Shown here: positions 5,636-5,978 of the stretch, piece by piece
Numbering within the stretch: the first letter of the stretch is position 1
How the letters are laid out: every line of letters starts with the position of its first letter
Source: Bacteroidota bacterium
GTDB lineage: Bacteria; Bacteroidota; Ignavibacteria; Ignavibacteriales; Ignavibacteriaceae
Assembly (NCBI GenBank): GCA_022567875.1
Contig: JADFGB010000085.1
Span: 1 to 5,978, forward strand
DNA length: 5,978 nt
Direction: 5' to 3'
Notes under the pieces: generated by a model
The model's database searches: none
Seen by the model: the letters and a program-made list of their open reading frames with translations, nothing else
Told to the model about the DNA's origin: nothing
Program-made: the position numbers and the translations under genes

Positions 5636-5641
5636 AAAGGA
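5636..5641 (+). promoter_or_regulatory. Shine-Dalgarno site of metY
   Basis: AAAGGA ends 6 bases before the ATG at 5648 and fixes the metY start. The 50-base gap after hom shows no hairpin terminator, so hom and metY are probably cotranscribed. Confidence 0.7.
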
Positions 5642-5644
5642 TAA

Positions 5645-5978
<334 letters not shown>

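Overview
The window is mostly AT-rich bacterial DNA (about 30-35% GC by eye), with every gene on the + strand. Gene content, signal-peptide style and weak or A-rich ribosome binding sites fit the Bacteroidota/Chlorobi/Ignavibacteria group. This is an inference from protein resemblance. No rRNA or other definitive marker is present.

Layout: a 5'-truncated recJ (1-1569) is followed after 2 bases by a yebC/TACO1-family gene (1572-2303). A 136-base gap holds a nested palindromic repeat. Then come ruvC (2440-2976) and ruvA (2991-3572), and a small exported beta-barrel-like protein (best start TTG at 3616, end 4098). Directly after that stop, in the same frame, lies an orphan copy of the RuvA C-terminal domain (4099-4236). 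Next is a regulatory stretch (4250-4444) with a promoter-like sequence, a 30-codon Met/Cys/Thr-rich leader ORF and a strong rho-independent terminator. Homoserine dehydrogenase (4494-5597) and the start of metY, O-acetylhomoserine sulfhydrylase (5648-5839, broken), follow.

Functionally the left half is DNA repair and recombination: RecJ 5'-3' exonuclease, RuvC resolvase and RuvA junction-binding protein, with YebC in its common place next to ruvC. The right half is a methionine/threonine branch operon. Hom makes homoserine, and MetY would turn its O-acetyl ester plus sulfide into homocysteine. The leader ORF and hairpins just upstream look like a ribosome-mediated transcription attenuator that could sense methionine (possibly also cysteine or threonine). 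This is the most interesting system in the window.

Both ends need caution. The first ~100 bases are about 69% GC and switch abruptly to about 27% GC inside the conserved RecJ DYDVDG motif, which suggests a chimeric join. At the other end MetY loses its conserved sequence after residue 60 and the remaining ~150 bases match nothing I recognise. That is either another chimeric join or a genuine gene disruption.
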